From Halorubrum sodomense (lineage in GTDB: Archaea > Halobacteriota > Halobacteria > Halobacteriales > Haloferacaceae), in assembly GCF_900111935.1 (NCBI RefSeq), contig NZ_FOYN01000001.1, positions 666,069 to 730,068 on the forward strand: a DNA stretch of 64,000 bases, in the 5' to 3' direction. The translations under genes and the position numbers were made by a program. Shown piece by piece: positions 8,823-17,329 of the stretch (position 1 is its first letter; each line of letters begins with the position of its first letter). Under the pieces are notes generated by a model. The model saw nothing but the letters and a program-made list of their open reading frames with translations, made no database searches and was not told the DNA's origin.

Positions 8823-9920
8823 ATGACTGACCGATCGCGGACGACAGGCGGCGACGAATCGCGGACGACGGGCGACGGCGGATCGGGGCCCGCGGACGGC
8901 GGACGCTCGGCGGACGCGTCCGCGGACGGCGTCCGCCGACGGGAGTTCGTGGCCCTCGGCGCCGGCGCGAGCGCGACGCTGCTCGCCGGCTGCGCCGGCG
9001 ACGGGTCTCTCCCGTCGTCGGGGGGCTCAGACGGCTCCGACGGTTCCGACGGCTCCGGCGGGTCGGAGACGCTCACCGGGAACTTCCGGCTCCTCATCAG
9101 CGACGCCCCGGCCGACATCGGCGACTTCGACCGGCTGGACGTCACCCTCGATCGGGCCCGCGTCTTCGAGGCGGGGGACGGGGAAGACGAAGACGATGAC
9201 GAGAGTGACGACGAGGAAGAGCCCGATGAAGACGACGAAGCGGACGACGGCGCCGACCGGAACGCCACCGAGACGGACGATGACGACGAGTCCCTGAACG
9301 AGACGGCGGACGAAGACGACGACGCGAACGAGACGGACGTCGATGACGGCGGGGACGACGAGGAGGAGGCCGACGGGGAAGACGACGACGAGGGCGACCG
9401 CGGCTTCACCGTCGTCGAGCTCGGCGGCGCGACGGTCGACCTCACGCAGGTGATCGACGAGGACGCGATCGCCGTGTTCGACGGCGAGATTCCGGCGGGG
9501 AGCTACGAGAAGATCGAACTCGAGGTATCCGCGGTGTCGGGGATCGTCGACGGCAGCGAGGTCGACGTGAAGCTCCCGAGCGAGAAGCTCCAGATCACGA
9601 ACGAGTTCGAGGTCGCGCCCGACGAGGCGGTGAGCTTCGTCTTCGACATCAACGTCGTCAAACGCGGAAAGAACAACGGCTACATCCTCAAGCCCGTGAT
9701 CTCGGGGAGCGGAGTCGCGGGCCGAGACGTCGAGGTCAACGAGATCGACGACGAGGACGATGACGACGACGAGGACGATGACGACGCCGAAGGCGAGGGA
9801 TCAGACGACGAGGAGGGCTCCGACGACGGGGAGACGGCGGACGACGACTCCGACGGAGACGACGCTACCGGCGGGAACGAGACGGACGACGCGGCGAACG
9901 GAACCGCGGCCGGAAGTTAA
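8823..9920 (+). CDS. DUF4382 lipoprotein with acidic low-complexity inserts
   Basis: 365 residues. A twin-arginine-type signal (RRREFVALGAG, residues 38-48) ends in the lipobox LAGC (Cys57), so the protein is probably Tat-exported and lipid-anchored outside the cell. A DUF4382 beta-sandwich follows (GNFRLLISDAPADIGDFDRLDVTLDRARVF, then FTVVELGGATVDLTQVID and IPAGSYEKIELEV). It is interrupted by about 75 residues of almost pure D/E with three N-x-T sequons (NAT, NET, NET). A second acidic tail at the C-terminus carries two more (NET, NGT). The function of DUF4382 is unknown. The stop codon abuts the stop of the convergent gene (9920/9921). Confidence 0.88.
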   Translation: MTDRSRTTGGDESRTTGDGGSGPADGGRSADASADGVRRREFVALGAGASATLLAGCAGDGSLPSSGGSDGSDGSDGSGGSETLTGNFRLLISDAPADIGDFDRLDVTLDRARVFEAGDGEDEDDDESDDEEEPDEDDEADDGADRNATETDDDDESLNETADEDDDANETDVDDGGDDEEEADGEDDDEGDRGFTVVELGGATVDLTQVIDEDAIAVFDGEIPAGSYEKIELEVSAVSGIVDGSEVDVKLPSEKLQITNEFEVAPDEAVSFVFDINVVKRGKNNGYILKPVISGSGVAGRDVEVNEIDDEDDDDDEDDDDAEGEGSDDEEGSDDGETADDDSDGDDATGGNETDDAANGTAAGS

Positions 9921-10322
9921 CTACGAGGAGGTCTCGACCGACGAGGCGCCCGTAGACGGGCACCTCGCCCACCGCATCGCGGCGTCGTCGTCGTTGAACG
10001 CCTCGGTGTCGACGCCCTCGACGTCGATGGTCCGCTTGAGGTAGCGCCGCTTCGAGCGCTGCCCGACGACGGCGAAGCGGTCGACGCCGCGGGCGACCGC
10101 GATCTGTGCGGACTCGCGGAGCGCCCGACGGCCGGCGTCCGAACACGGCCGGCTGGTCCGCACGACGATCACGACGGCCTCGACGGCGTCGGGGTCCGCC
10201 GCGTTCCGCCACCGACCGAGCAGCGCCTCGCCGTCCGCGGGGCTCAGTCCAGTCCCGTGTGGGAACTCGACGACGAGGACGTCGTCCTCGACCCGCAGCA
10301 GCCAGCGCTCGCTCGGTTCCAT
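9921..10322 (-). CDS. Small STAS/SEC14-like conserved haloarchaeal protein
   Basis: 133 residues starting at MEPSERWLLRVEDD; the frame is open upstream, but the extension is not haloarchaeal in composition. The pattern of strands and helices (LRVEDDVLVVEFPHGTGLS, AVEAVVIVVRTSRPCSDAGRRAL, VDRFAVVGQRSKRRYLKRTID) resembles the STAS/SEC14-like fold of SpoIIAA-type proteins. There is no obvious catalytic residue. It may be a small regulatory or lipid/partner-binding protein; that is inference. It is convergent with the DUF4382 gene, without any gap. Confidence 0.7.
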   Translation of the reverse strand: MEPSERWLLRVEDDVLVVEFPHGTGLSPADGEALLGRWRNAADPDAVEAVVIVVRTSRPCSDAGRRALRESAQIAVARGVDRFAVVGQRSKRRYLKRTIDVEGVDTEAFNDDDAAMRWARCPSTGASSVETSS

Positions 10323-10570
10323 ACCGTCCGATATCACGTTCCTGATTATAAACCTCCGCGTCAAAATATCAGATACAATACTACCGGCCGACGCGCTGAT
10401 CGCACAGATCCGGCCAGCAGCCACAACGGAGGCGTTTCAGAGCGACCGTCGAAGACGCCCCCTCGGTGTTCTCGGTCGAGAGACTCGGATACGTTCATCA
10501 ACTCGCGAACCTATCGACTCCGCGGCACGTCTGATTCCCGCGGCGGCCACGAGGCGAGGCCTGACTCAGG

Positions 10571-11353
10571 CTACCGTGGGTCGGCGTCGGACGCGTCGAC
10601 AGTCCCCGCGTCGACGGCGTCGACGGCGTCGACGACCGCAGTCGCGAGGGACTCGAACGACGCCTCGTCGGGGACGACGTCGACGTCGACGCCGCGGGCC
10701 GCGGCCGTCTCCGCGGTCGGCGGCCCGATGGCGCCGACGACCGCGTCCGCCAGTCCGGCACGCGCCCCCTCGTCGACGCCGCGGTCTGCCGCCGCCGCGA
10801 GGAAGTTGTCGACGGTCAGCGAGGAGGTGAACGCGGCCGCGTCGAGGTCGCCCGACGCGGCCGCCTCTGCGGAGTCGCCGGCCTCAGGCGGCCGGGTGAG
10901 CCGGTACAGCACCGTCTCGGTCACCTCGGCGCCGGCCTCGCGGAGACCGTCGAGGAGCACGTCGCTGCCGTGATCGGAGCGGGCGACGACGACGCGCTCG
11001 CCCGCGATGTGCGGTTCGAGCGCCGCGACGAGCCCCGCGGAGGTGTACTCGTCGGGGACCGCGTCGACCGTCCACCCCGCCTCGCGGGCGGCCGCGGCGG
11101 TCGCCGGCCCGATGGCCGCGAGGTCGGCGTCTCCGGGCTCCCAGCCCGCCTCGGCGGCCAGTTCGACGCCGGTCTTGCTCGTGAAGGCGACCAGCGGCGC
11201 GTCGGCCGGCACCGCGCCCGTCGGCTCGACTTCGAGCATCGGGTCGGGGACCGGGTCCGCGCCGAGCGACCGGAGCAGTTCGACCGCCGATTCGATCCGC
11301 TCGTCGTCGGGGCGGAAGACGGCCACGCGCGGGCGGTCGGTCTCGTCGCTCAC
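10571..11353 (-). CDS. hemD: Uroporphyrinogen-III synthase
   Basis: 260 residues from a GTG start at 11353 that overlaps the end of the upstream SUMT gene by 4 bp (GTGA). The sequence has the two alternating Rossmann-like domains of HemD: VAVFRPDDERIESAVELL ... PLVAFTSKTGVELAAEAGW ... IGPATAAAAREAGW, then ERVVVARSDHGSDVLLDGLREAGAEV and DAAAFTSSLTVDNF ... IGPPTAETAAARGV. It cyclises hydroxymethylbilane with inversion of ring D. It is the third gene of the hemC-SUMT-hemD operon. The N-terminal extension in a longer frame overlaps SUMT and is out of place. Confidence 0.92.
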   Translation of the reverse strand: MSDETDRPRVAVFRPDDERIESAVELLRSLGADPVPDPMLEVEPTGAVPADAPLVAFTSKTGVELAAEAGWEPGDADLAAIGPATAAAAREAGWTVDAVPDEYTSAGLVAALEPHIAGERVVVARSDHGSDVLLDGLREAGAEVTETVLYRLTRPPEAGDSAEAAASGDLDAAAFTSSLTVDNFLAAAADRGVDEGARAGLADAVVGAIGPPTAETAAARGVDVDVVPDEASFESLATAVVDAVDAVDAGTVDASDADPR

Positions 11354-12249
11354 GCTCCGTCGCCTCCGGTCGGATCGTCGTCGCCGGCCGCTCCCCCGTC
11401 CTCGCCCGCCGACCGAACCGGCGCCGAGCCGGCGTTCTCGAGGAAGCTCACGACGCGGTCGCGGGTCGCGGCCACGTCCCCGATCACGGTGATCGCGGGC
11501 GGTTCGATCCCGGCATCGTCGCGGGCGTCGACGATGGTGTCGAGCGTGCCGGTCGCGACGCGCATCCCCGGCCAGGTGGCGCGCTCGACGAGCGCGACGG
11601 GCGTGTCGCCGTCGAGGCCCGCGTCGCGGAGTTCGGCGGTGTACGCCGGCAGCTTCCCGACGCCCATCAGCACGACGACGGTCCCGCCGGTCGCCGCGAG
11701 CGCGTCCCAGTCGACCGCCGACTCGTCCTTCGTCGGGTCCTCGTGGCCCGTGACGAAGGAGACGGACGAGGCGTGGTCGCGGTGGGTCACCGGGATGCCG
11801 GCGACCGCGGGGCCGGCGATGGCCGAGGTGACGCCAGGGACGACCTCGAACGGGATCCCCTCGTCGGCGAGGTGCTCCGCCTCCTCGCCGCCGCGGCCGA
11901 AGACGAACGGGTCGCCGCCCTTCAGCCGGACGACCCGGTTCCCCTCTCGGGCCAGTTCGATCATGCGGCGGTTGGTGTACTCCTGCGGCGTCCACTCCCC
12001 GCCGGCGCGCTTCCCCACGTCCTCGCGTTTCGCCTCCGGGATCTCGCCGAGGATCTCCGGACCCGGGAGCTTGTCGTGGAGGACCACGTCGGCCGACTCG
12101 ATCAGCCGCTTCGCCTTCACCGTGAGCAGGTCGGGGTCGCCCGGCCCGGAGCCGACGAGGAAGACGGTGCCGACCCGCTCGTCGCGGCCGCGAGTCGGGG
12201 GTTCGTCCGCGTTCGATCCCGGGCCCGCGCCGGTGCCGGAGTCAGTCAT
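11350..12249 (-). CDS. cobA: Uroporphyrinogen-III C-methyltransferase (SUMT)
   Basis: 299 residues of the tetrapyrrole methylase family. SAM and substrate motifs are visible: VGSGPGDPDLLTVKA (about 32-46), RLKGGDPFVFGRGGEE in the first third, VPGVTSAIAGPAVAGIPVTHRD and VVLMGVGKLPAY. It methylates C2 and C7 of uroporphyrinogen III to precorrin-2, feeding siroheme, alternative heme and cobalamin synthesis. Short acidic or glycine-rich tails at both ends are haloarchaeal additions. The start overlaps hemC by 8 bp and the end overlaps hemD by 4 bp, so translation is probably coupled. Confidence 0.94.
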   Translation of the reverse strand: MTDSGTGAGPGSNADEPPTRGRDERVGTVFLVGSGPGDPDLLTVKAKRLIESADVVLHDKLPGPEILGEIPEAKREDVGKRAGGEWTPQEYTNRRMIELAREGNRVVRLKGGDPFVFGRGGEEAEHLADEGIPFEVVPGVTSAIAGPAVAGIPVTHRDHASSVSFVTGHEDPTKDESAVDWDALAATGGTVVVLMGVGKLPAYTAELRDAGLDGDTPVALVERATWPGMRVATGTLDTIVDARDDAGIEPPAITVIGDVAATRDRVVSFLENAGSAPVRSAGEDGGAAGDDDPTGGDGA

Positions 12250-13372
12250 CGCCCCCTCCGGTCTCCGCCTCGTCGCGCGCCTCGGCGATCAGGTCGTCCG
12301 CGCCTCGGTCCGCGAGGTCGGCGGCGAACTCGGCGGCGGCGGTCGCGTGCGACCGGATCGGGAGGTCGCGGGTGTCGGCCACCTCCTCGGTGCCGTCCGT
12401 CGAGAGCACCCGCGCCCGGACGTGGACGTGTTCGCCCTTGACGAGCGCCGAGACGCCGATCGGTGCGACACAGCCCCCGTTGAGCTCACCCAGGACCGTC
12501 CGCTCGACGGTGACCGCGACGCGGGTCCGCGGGTGGTCGACCGCGTCGCGGACCGCCTCGATCACGTCGGGATCGCTCGCGGTGACCGCGATGGCGCCCT
12601 GCCCGGCGGCGGGGACGAACTCCTCGCGCGGGAGCCGCGTCGTCTCCACCTCGTGGAACAGGTTCGACCGCCGCAGGCCCGCCTCAGCGAGGACGAGCGC
12701 GTCGTACTCGGACTCGACCTTCCGCTCCATCGCCGCGCGTTCGAGGTCGGACAGCGAGTCGAACCACTCCTCGACGGTGCGGTCGAACTGCTCGTCGACC
12801 TCGGCTTCCGCGTCCCCGGCGTCGTCGGCCTCGGCGGTCAGCGCGGCCTCCTCCCCGGAGGCGATCAGGCGTCGCTCGTGTTCCGCCTGGAGGCCGGGTG
12901 CGAGCAGCTTCTCTATCCGGGTGTCGACGTTGCCGCGGATCGGCTCGACGGTGAGGTCGGGTCGGGCGGCCCGGATCTGCGCGCCCCGCCGGAGCGACCC
13001 GGTCCCGACGACGGCGCCGGCCGGGAGGTCCTCGATTCCGAGTCCGTCCGGATGGACGACCACGTCGCCGGCGGGCGCGCGCTCGGGGACGCCCGCGACG
13101 ACGAGGTCCGCCATCTCCTCGGTGGGGAGGTCCTTCAGCGAGTGGACCGCGAGGTCGGCGTCGCCGGCGAGCACCTCCTCGTCGAGGGCGCGCACGAACG
13201 CGCCCGTCTTCCCGAGGCGGTGGATCAGTTCGTCGGGGATCTGGTCGCCGCGCGTCTCCACCTGTCGGAGTTCGACGTCGCGGCGCCGGCTCGACAGCGC
13301 CTCGCGGACGGTCTCGGCCTGTCGGAGGGCCAGGTCCGACCCGCGAGTCGCGAGCCTGAGCGTTTCGGTCAT
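12242..13372 (-). CDS. hemC: Hydroxymethylbilane synthase (porphobilinogen deaminase)
   Basis: 376 residues; the start at MTETLRLATRGSDLAL matches the family N-terminus better than the ATG nine codons upstream. Motifs include GAFVRALDEEVL, HSLKDLPT (Asp81, catalytic), GTGSLRRGAQ, IRGNVDTR and LNGGCVAPIG, whose Cys301 carries the dipyrromethane cofactor. Bacterial enzymes are about 310 residues. The extra length lies at about 162-222, an acidic insert in domain 2. It makes hydroxymethylbilane from four porphobilinogens and is first in the operon. A TATA-like GCTTTTGAACG lies about 24-34 bp upstream on the minus strand. Confidence 0.95.
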   Translation of the reverse strand: MTETLRLATRGSDLALRQAETVREALSSRRRDVELRQVETRGDQIPDELIHRLGKTGAFVRALDEEVLAGDADLAVHSLKDLPTEEMADLVVAGVPERAPAGDVVVHPDGLGIEDLPAGAVVGTGSLRRGAQIRAARPDLTVEPIRGNVDTRIEKLLAPGLQAEHERRLIASGEEAALTAEADDAGDAEAEVDEQFDRTVEEWFDSLSDLERAAMERKVESEYDALVLAEAGLRRSNLFHEVETTRLPREEFVPAAGQGAIAVTASDPDVIEAVRDAVDHPRTRVAVTVERTVLGELNGGCVAPIGVSALVKGEHVHVRARVLSTDGTEEVADTRDLPIRSHATAAAEFAADLADRGADDLIAEARDEAETGGGDD

Positions 13373-13450
13373 ACGCGAACGGAGGTCCCCCGCGTTCAAA
13401 AGCGCACCAGTTCGGTCGCCTCACCGACCGAATCGGCGCGGCGGGGTTCA

Positions 13451-13516
13451 CGGGTCTCGCGCGCCGGTTCGCGGGTCGCTCCCGCCAGTTCGCGGGTCTC
13501 GCGCGCCGGTTCGCGG
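13451..13516. repeat. Short intergenic direct repeat, 42-bp period
   Basis: A 24-bp string starting CGGGTCTCGCGCGCCGG occurs at 13451-13474 and again at 13493-13516, separated by an imperfect third version (TTCGCGGGTCGCTCCC). It is GC-rich and probably arose by slippage or local duplication; no protein is implied. Confidence 0.7.
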
Positions 13517-13581
13517 CTTCCGAGGCAACTCCCGCCACGGTCACGGGCCCTTTAGTACTCCGTCCCGAACCCGGAACCAAG

Positions 13582-14664
13582 ATGGCACGCGCGAGCGCCG
13601 GGGCGCGGCTCCACTTCGGTTTCTGTAACCTCTGCCTCTCCCACGAGCGGCTGTACGGCGCCCTCGGCGTCGGCCTCGCGGCGCCACGGGTCGTGATCGA
13701 CGCGGAGCCGGCCACGGACGTACGCGTGACGGTCGAGGACGCGGCGGTCGAGGACCCCGCGGCGTCGACCGGTTCCGCTCCGGGCGTGCGCGACGACGTC
13801 CGCGAGTACGCGACCGTCGCGGTCGACCAGCTCGGCGTCGACGGCGCCCGGATCGCGGTCCGCGAGTCGCTCCCGCGACACGCAGGCCTCGGCAGCGGGA
13901 CGCAGCTGGCGGCGGCGACGCTCGCGGCGGTCGCGGCCGCGCACGGCGAACCGACTCGGGTTCGCGAGCGCGCGCCGGCGCTCGGGCGCGGCGGGCGCTC
14001 CGGCGTCGGCGTCGCGACGTTCGAGTCCGGCGGCTTCGTCCTCGACGCCGGCCACCCGACCGCGCGCTTCACCACGGACCGCCCGGCGGACGGCGAGTGG
14101 ACCGTGCCGCCCGTCGCCGCCCGTCACGCCGTCCCGGACGACTGGCGGTTCCTGCTCGTCGAGCCGGACGCGGACGCCGGGCGGAGCGGGGCGGCCGAGG
14201 ATGACGCGATGCGGACCGCGGTCGAGCGCGCCGATCCGGGGCTCGCAGACCGGATCGGCGGGATCGTCACCCGGCGCGTCCTCCCCGCGATCGCCACCGG
14301 GAACGCGGAGGCGTTCGGCGCGGCCGTCGCGGAGATCGGTCGGCTCAACGGCGCGTGGTACGCCGACGAACAGGGCGGGGTGTACCGGCCGCCGGTCGGC
14401 GGGATCGTCGCGTCGCTGTCGGCCGCCTCGGCGGTGTTCGGCGCGGGGCAGTCCTCGTGGGGGCCGACGGTCTACGGCGTCACCGACGCGGCCCGCGCGG
14501 ACGCGGCGCTCGTCGCCGGCGAACGCGCCCTCGACGCGGCCGGGGTCGACGGCGAGGTGTCGGTCGTCCGGGCGTCGAACGAGGGGGCGCGGATCGGGGC
14601 GACGGACCCGCAGTCCGCCGACCCGGAGAGGGGTAACACTAAACCCCGCGGCGACGGGGCGTAA
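13582..14664 (+). CDS. GHMP-family protein, beta-ribofuranosylaminobenzene 5'-phosphate synthase-like
   Basis: 360 residues. The N-terminus ARLHFGFCNL and the glycine-rich ATP-loop-like PRHAGLGSGTQLAAATL (98-114), followed by GRSGVGVATFESGGFVLDAG, match the RFAP synthase branch of GHMP proteins. That enzyme condenses an aminobenzoate with PRPP in the first committed step of tetrahydromethanopterin synthesis. Halophilic archaea use folate-type or modified C1 carriers, so the actual product here is uncertain. A TATA-like CTTTAGTAC sits about 29 bp before the ATG. It is followed after 3 bp by the RAD55-like gene, a probable two-gene operon. Confidence 0.85.
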   Translation: MARASAGARLHFGFCNLCLSHERLYGALGVGLAAPRVVIDAEPATDVRVTVEDAAVEDPAASTGSAPGVRDDVREYATVAVDQLGVDGARIAVRESLPRHAGLGSGTQLAAATLAAVAAAHGEPTRVRERAPALGRGGRSGVGVATFESGGFVLDAGHPTARFTTDRPADGEWTVPPVAARHAVPDDWRFLLVEPDADAGRSGAAEDDAMRTAVERADPGLADRIGGIVTRRVLPAIATGNAEAFGAAVAEIGRLNGAWYADEQGGVYRPPVGGIVASLSAASAVFGAGQSSWGPTVYGVTDAARADAALVAGERALDAAGVDGEVSVVRASNEGARIGATDPQSADPERGNTKPRGDGA

Positions 14665-14667
14665 GCC

Positions 14668-15504
14668 ATGTCCAGTCTTCCGTTCGGGGTCGCGCGCCTC
14701 GACTCGATCCTCGGCGGCGGCGCGCCGCCGGGGAGCGTCGTGCTGCTCGCGGGCGAGGCGGGCGCCGGCGCCCGGGAGTTCTGCTACACCAGCGCCGCGA
14801 TGAACGCCCTGGCGCGCGCCGACGAGGAGCTGTTCGACCTGTACTACGGCGAGGTCGACCCCGACGCGGCGCTGCCCGAGTCGGTCCACTACATCTCCTT
14901 TACCGCCGGCACCGACGCGATCACCCGGGAGATGGGGTACACGATGGCAGACGAGATCGTCGACGCGGCGGTCTCGGAGATCTCCTTCCGAGACCTCTCG
15001 CCGGAGTACTTCCAGCTGTCGCCGGTGCCCCGCGACTGGTACGAGACGGCGACGGCGTCGATCACCGAACTGGGGGACCGCGGCGAGTACGAGGACGTGC
15101 TTACCGCCTTCGGCGACTATCTCTCCGAACACGGCCGGGGGAGCCTCGTCTGTATCGACTCCGTCACCGACCTCGTCTCGATGGTCTCCGACGACACCGA
15201 CTGGAGCGACGTCGCCATGGTGATGAAGGGGCTGAAGAAGGCGGCCTACGAGTGGGACGCTCTGGTGCTCGTGTTGGTGAACACCGACTCGCTGCGCGAC
15301 CGCGAGTTCGGCACCCTGATGGACGCCGCCGGCGGGACCTTACAGTTCTCCTGGGAGAGCGGCGGGTCACAGCGCGCTCGGACCATGTTCGTCCGGGAGT
15401 TCCGCGGCGTGCTCTCGCAGCTGGAGGCCGAGAACATCGTCCGCTTCGAGACCGAGATCCACGAGGGCGGGTTCGACATCAGCGACGTGCGGAAGATCCG
15501 GTAG
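14668..15504 (+). CDS. RAD55/KaiC-family RecA-like protein lacking the Walker A lysine (HTR-like)
   Basis: 278 residues with the RecA-fold layout of archaeal RAD55/KaiC proteins: FGVARLDSILGGGAPPGSVVLLAGE at the start, a Walker B-like strand GSLVCIDSVTDLV in mid-protein, and a C-terminal REFRGVLSQLEAENIVRFE. The P-loop reads GEAGAGAR (29-36) where active ATPases have GxxGxGK(T/S), so the ATP-gripping Lys is missing. I recall haloarchaeal 'HTR-like' proteins with this same substitution, so it may be a family feature rather than decay. Probably a non-hydrolysing regulator; the partner is unknown. Confidence 0.85.
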   Translation: MSSLPFGVARLDSILGGGAPPGSVVLLAGEAGAGAREFCYTSAAMNALARADEELFDLYYGEVDPDAALPESVHYISFTAGTDAITREMGYTMADEIVDAAVSEISFRDLSPEYFQLSPVPRDWYETATASITELGDRGEYEDVLTAFGDYLSEHGRGSLVCIDSVTDLVSMVSDDTDWSDVAMVMKGLKKAAYEWDALVLVLVNTDSLRDREFGTLMDAAGGTLQFSWESGGSQRARTMFVREFRGVLSQLEAENIVRFETEIHEGGFDISDVRKIR

Positions 15505-15643
15505 CGAGCGCGGTCCGCCCGGTACGTCCGCCGTCCTCGCCTCTCTCGACTCGACCCCGCCGCCGAGTATCGATCGGGAGAACGGCGCGACAGGTTACTT
15601 AAGCCTCGCCACGCAACGACGGATAGATGACGGAGGACCCGCG

Positions 15644-16603
15644 ATGAGCGACCTCGATCCGGCGGCGGCCGCCCTCGACGCCGCGGCCGAAGACGCCGGC
15701 GTGAGCCGCGAGGAGCTCCTCAAGCGCGCGCTCGTCGCGCTCGCGGAGTCCGAGGGGGTCGACGTCCCCGACGCCGAGGAGGTGGCGACGCTCGAGGCGC
15801 GCCTCGACGACCTCGACGACGAGCTGGACGAGAAGGTCGCGGACCTCCGCGAGCGGTTCATCGACCTCTACCGCGAGGTGGAGTCGCTCGACGCCGGCGA
15901 CGGGGAGGCAGCCGCCGGGGGAGACGCGGCGCCCCTCGACGACCTCACCGACGAACTGGAGGGGATAGCCGCCCGGCTGGACCGCCTCGACGCGGCGGTC
16001 GCCGACGCCCCGTCCTCGGAGGCGGTCGACGACCTCGACGGCCGGGTCAACGACCTCGACGCCCGCCTCGACGAGTTAGACGCCGTCCGCGACCGACTGG
16101 ACGCCGTCGACGCCCGCCTCGCCGGGGTCGACGATCGCCTCGACGAGGTCGACGAGCGGGTCTCGGGCGTCGAGTCCGATCTCGCCGGGATCTCCGCGGA
16201 CGAGCTGACCGAGGTCGACGACAAGCTCTCCCGGGTCGCGAACGCGGTCGTCAAGGTCAAGCGCCGGCTCGACGCGGCCGAGCGCGACCGAGCGGACCGC
16301 GAGCGCGTGGACGCGCTGACGCGGACCGCGAACCGGCACGGAGTGCGGACCGCCGACTGCGACTACTGCGGCGGCGGCGTCGAGTTGGGGCTGCTGTCGG
16401 CGCCGGAGTGTCCCCACTGCGGGAGTCGGTTCGAGGACCTCGAGCCGAGCACCGGCTTCCTCGGCACGTCGAAGCTCCTCGTCGCGGAGCAGCCCGCCAT
16501 CGACGGCGACGTCGCGGACGACGAGCGCGACGAGACGAGTCGGACGACCGACCGGACGAGCACCGCCGCGAGCGACGGCGGACCGGACGGGGACGGTCGA
16601 TGA
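15644..16603 (+). CDS. Coiled-coil protein with C-terminal zinc ribbon
   Basis: 319 residues. A short helical N-terminus (VSREELLKRALVALAES) leads into a long heptad-rich coiled coil of about 180 residues built on LDDLD, RLDRLD and RLDAVDAR repeats. Next comes a zinc ribbon, CDYCGGG ... CPHCGSRFEDL (CxxC x15-20 CxxC). An acidic, Thr/Ser-rich tail closes the protein. It is probably a cytosolic scaffold or structural protein; I do not recognise a named family. Its stop overlaps the next start (ATGA at 16600-16603), so the two genes are translationally coupled. Confidence 0.82.
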   Translation: MSDLDPAAAALDAAAEDAGVSREELLKRALVALAESEGVDVPDAEEVATLEARLDDLDDELDEKVADLRERFIDLYREVESLDAGDGEAAAGGDAAPLDDLTDELEGIAARLDRLDAAVADAPSSEAVDDLDGRVNDLDARLDELDAVRDRLDAVDARLAGVDDRLDEVDERVSGVESDLAGISADELTEVDDKLSRVANAVVKVKRRLDAAERDRADRERVDALTRTANRHGVRTADCDYCGGGVELGLLSAPECPHCGSRFEDLEPSTGFLGTSKLLVAEQPAIDGDVADDERDETSRTTDRTSTAASDGGPDGDGR

Positions 16604-17241
16604 CCGACGGCGATCGGTCGGACGGCGACCACTTCGACGACGGACCCTTCGACGACGGAGCGAGCGACGAGGCCGGCGCCTTCGAAGCTCCCGACGCCGA
16701 CGGGGCCGACGACCCCTTCGCGGCGCTCGGCGAGGGAGTGGACGACGGCGCCGGATCGAACCGAGACGCGGGCGGCGGTTCGGACGACGCCGACCCAGAA
16801 CCCCGAACGGACCCGGAACCCGCCGTCCCTCCGGACGACCCGTTCGCCGAGTTGGACGCCGACGCGGGCGACGCGGCGGGCGGAGACGACCCCTTCGAGG
16901 CGATGGCGGTGGGCGACGTCGGGGAGGACGTGTGGGAGGCGCTCGACGAGGAGTCGTCGGTCGGCACCGACGCGGCCGGGTTCGACGGCGGAGCCGCTGG
17001 CGGCGGGGTCGACGGCGCGACGCGGTCCGCCGGACCGGCGGCGGGCGCCGCGGCGACCGGCGACGAGCGCGTGGTCGACAAGCGGAGCTACTGTCAGCAG
17101 TGCCCGCACTTCACGGCGCCTCCGGAGACGGCGTGTACTCACGAGGGGACCGACATCGTCGAGTCGGTCGATTTCTCCCGGTTTCGGGTCCGGAACTGCC
17201 CGATGGTCGACGCGAACGACCCGGCGTTCGACGACGAGTAA
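16600..17241 (+). CDS. Acidic protein with C-terminal Cys-rich metal-binding motif
   Basis: 213 residues, coupled by ATGA overlap to the coiled-coil gene. The first 150 residues are low-complexity and acidic, with repeated DDPFAAL, DDPFAEL and DDPFEAM motifs that look like short linear binding sites. The ordered C-terminus (CQQCPHFTAPPETACTHEGTDIVE ... FRVRNCPMV) contains CxxCPHF, ACTHEGT and NCPMV cysteines, likely a structural zinc or Fe-S site, and I recall haloarchaeal proteins ending in this way. The function is unknown; it may act with the upstream coiled-coil zinc protein. Confidence 0.8.
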   Translation: MTDGDRSDGDHFDDGPFDDGASDEAGAFEAPDADGADDPFAALGEGVDDGAGSNRDAGGGSDDADPEPRTDPEPAVPPDDPFAELDADAGDAAGGDDPFEAMAVGDVGEDVWEALDEESSVGTDAAGFDGGAAGGGVDGATRSAGPAAGAAATGDERVVDKRSYCQQCPHFTAPPETACTHEGTDIVESVDFSRFRVRNCPMVDANDPAFDDE

Positions 17242-17329
17242 TCGAACGTGGTTTCGCTTCGACGGCGGGGTGACCCGGAGCGATTGCTGAACAGCTTCAA
17301 GCGCGCTCGGACGAAAGGGCGCCCGTCTC

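Noticed and set aside
10970-13555. Very long plus-strand open frame (861 codons) opposite the hem operon
   Set aside because: It is the antisense shadow of hemC-SUMT-hemD in high-GC DNA. The composition is rich in R, P and G, and no family motif is present.
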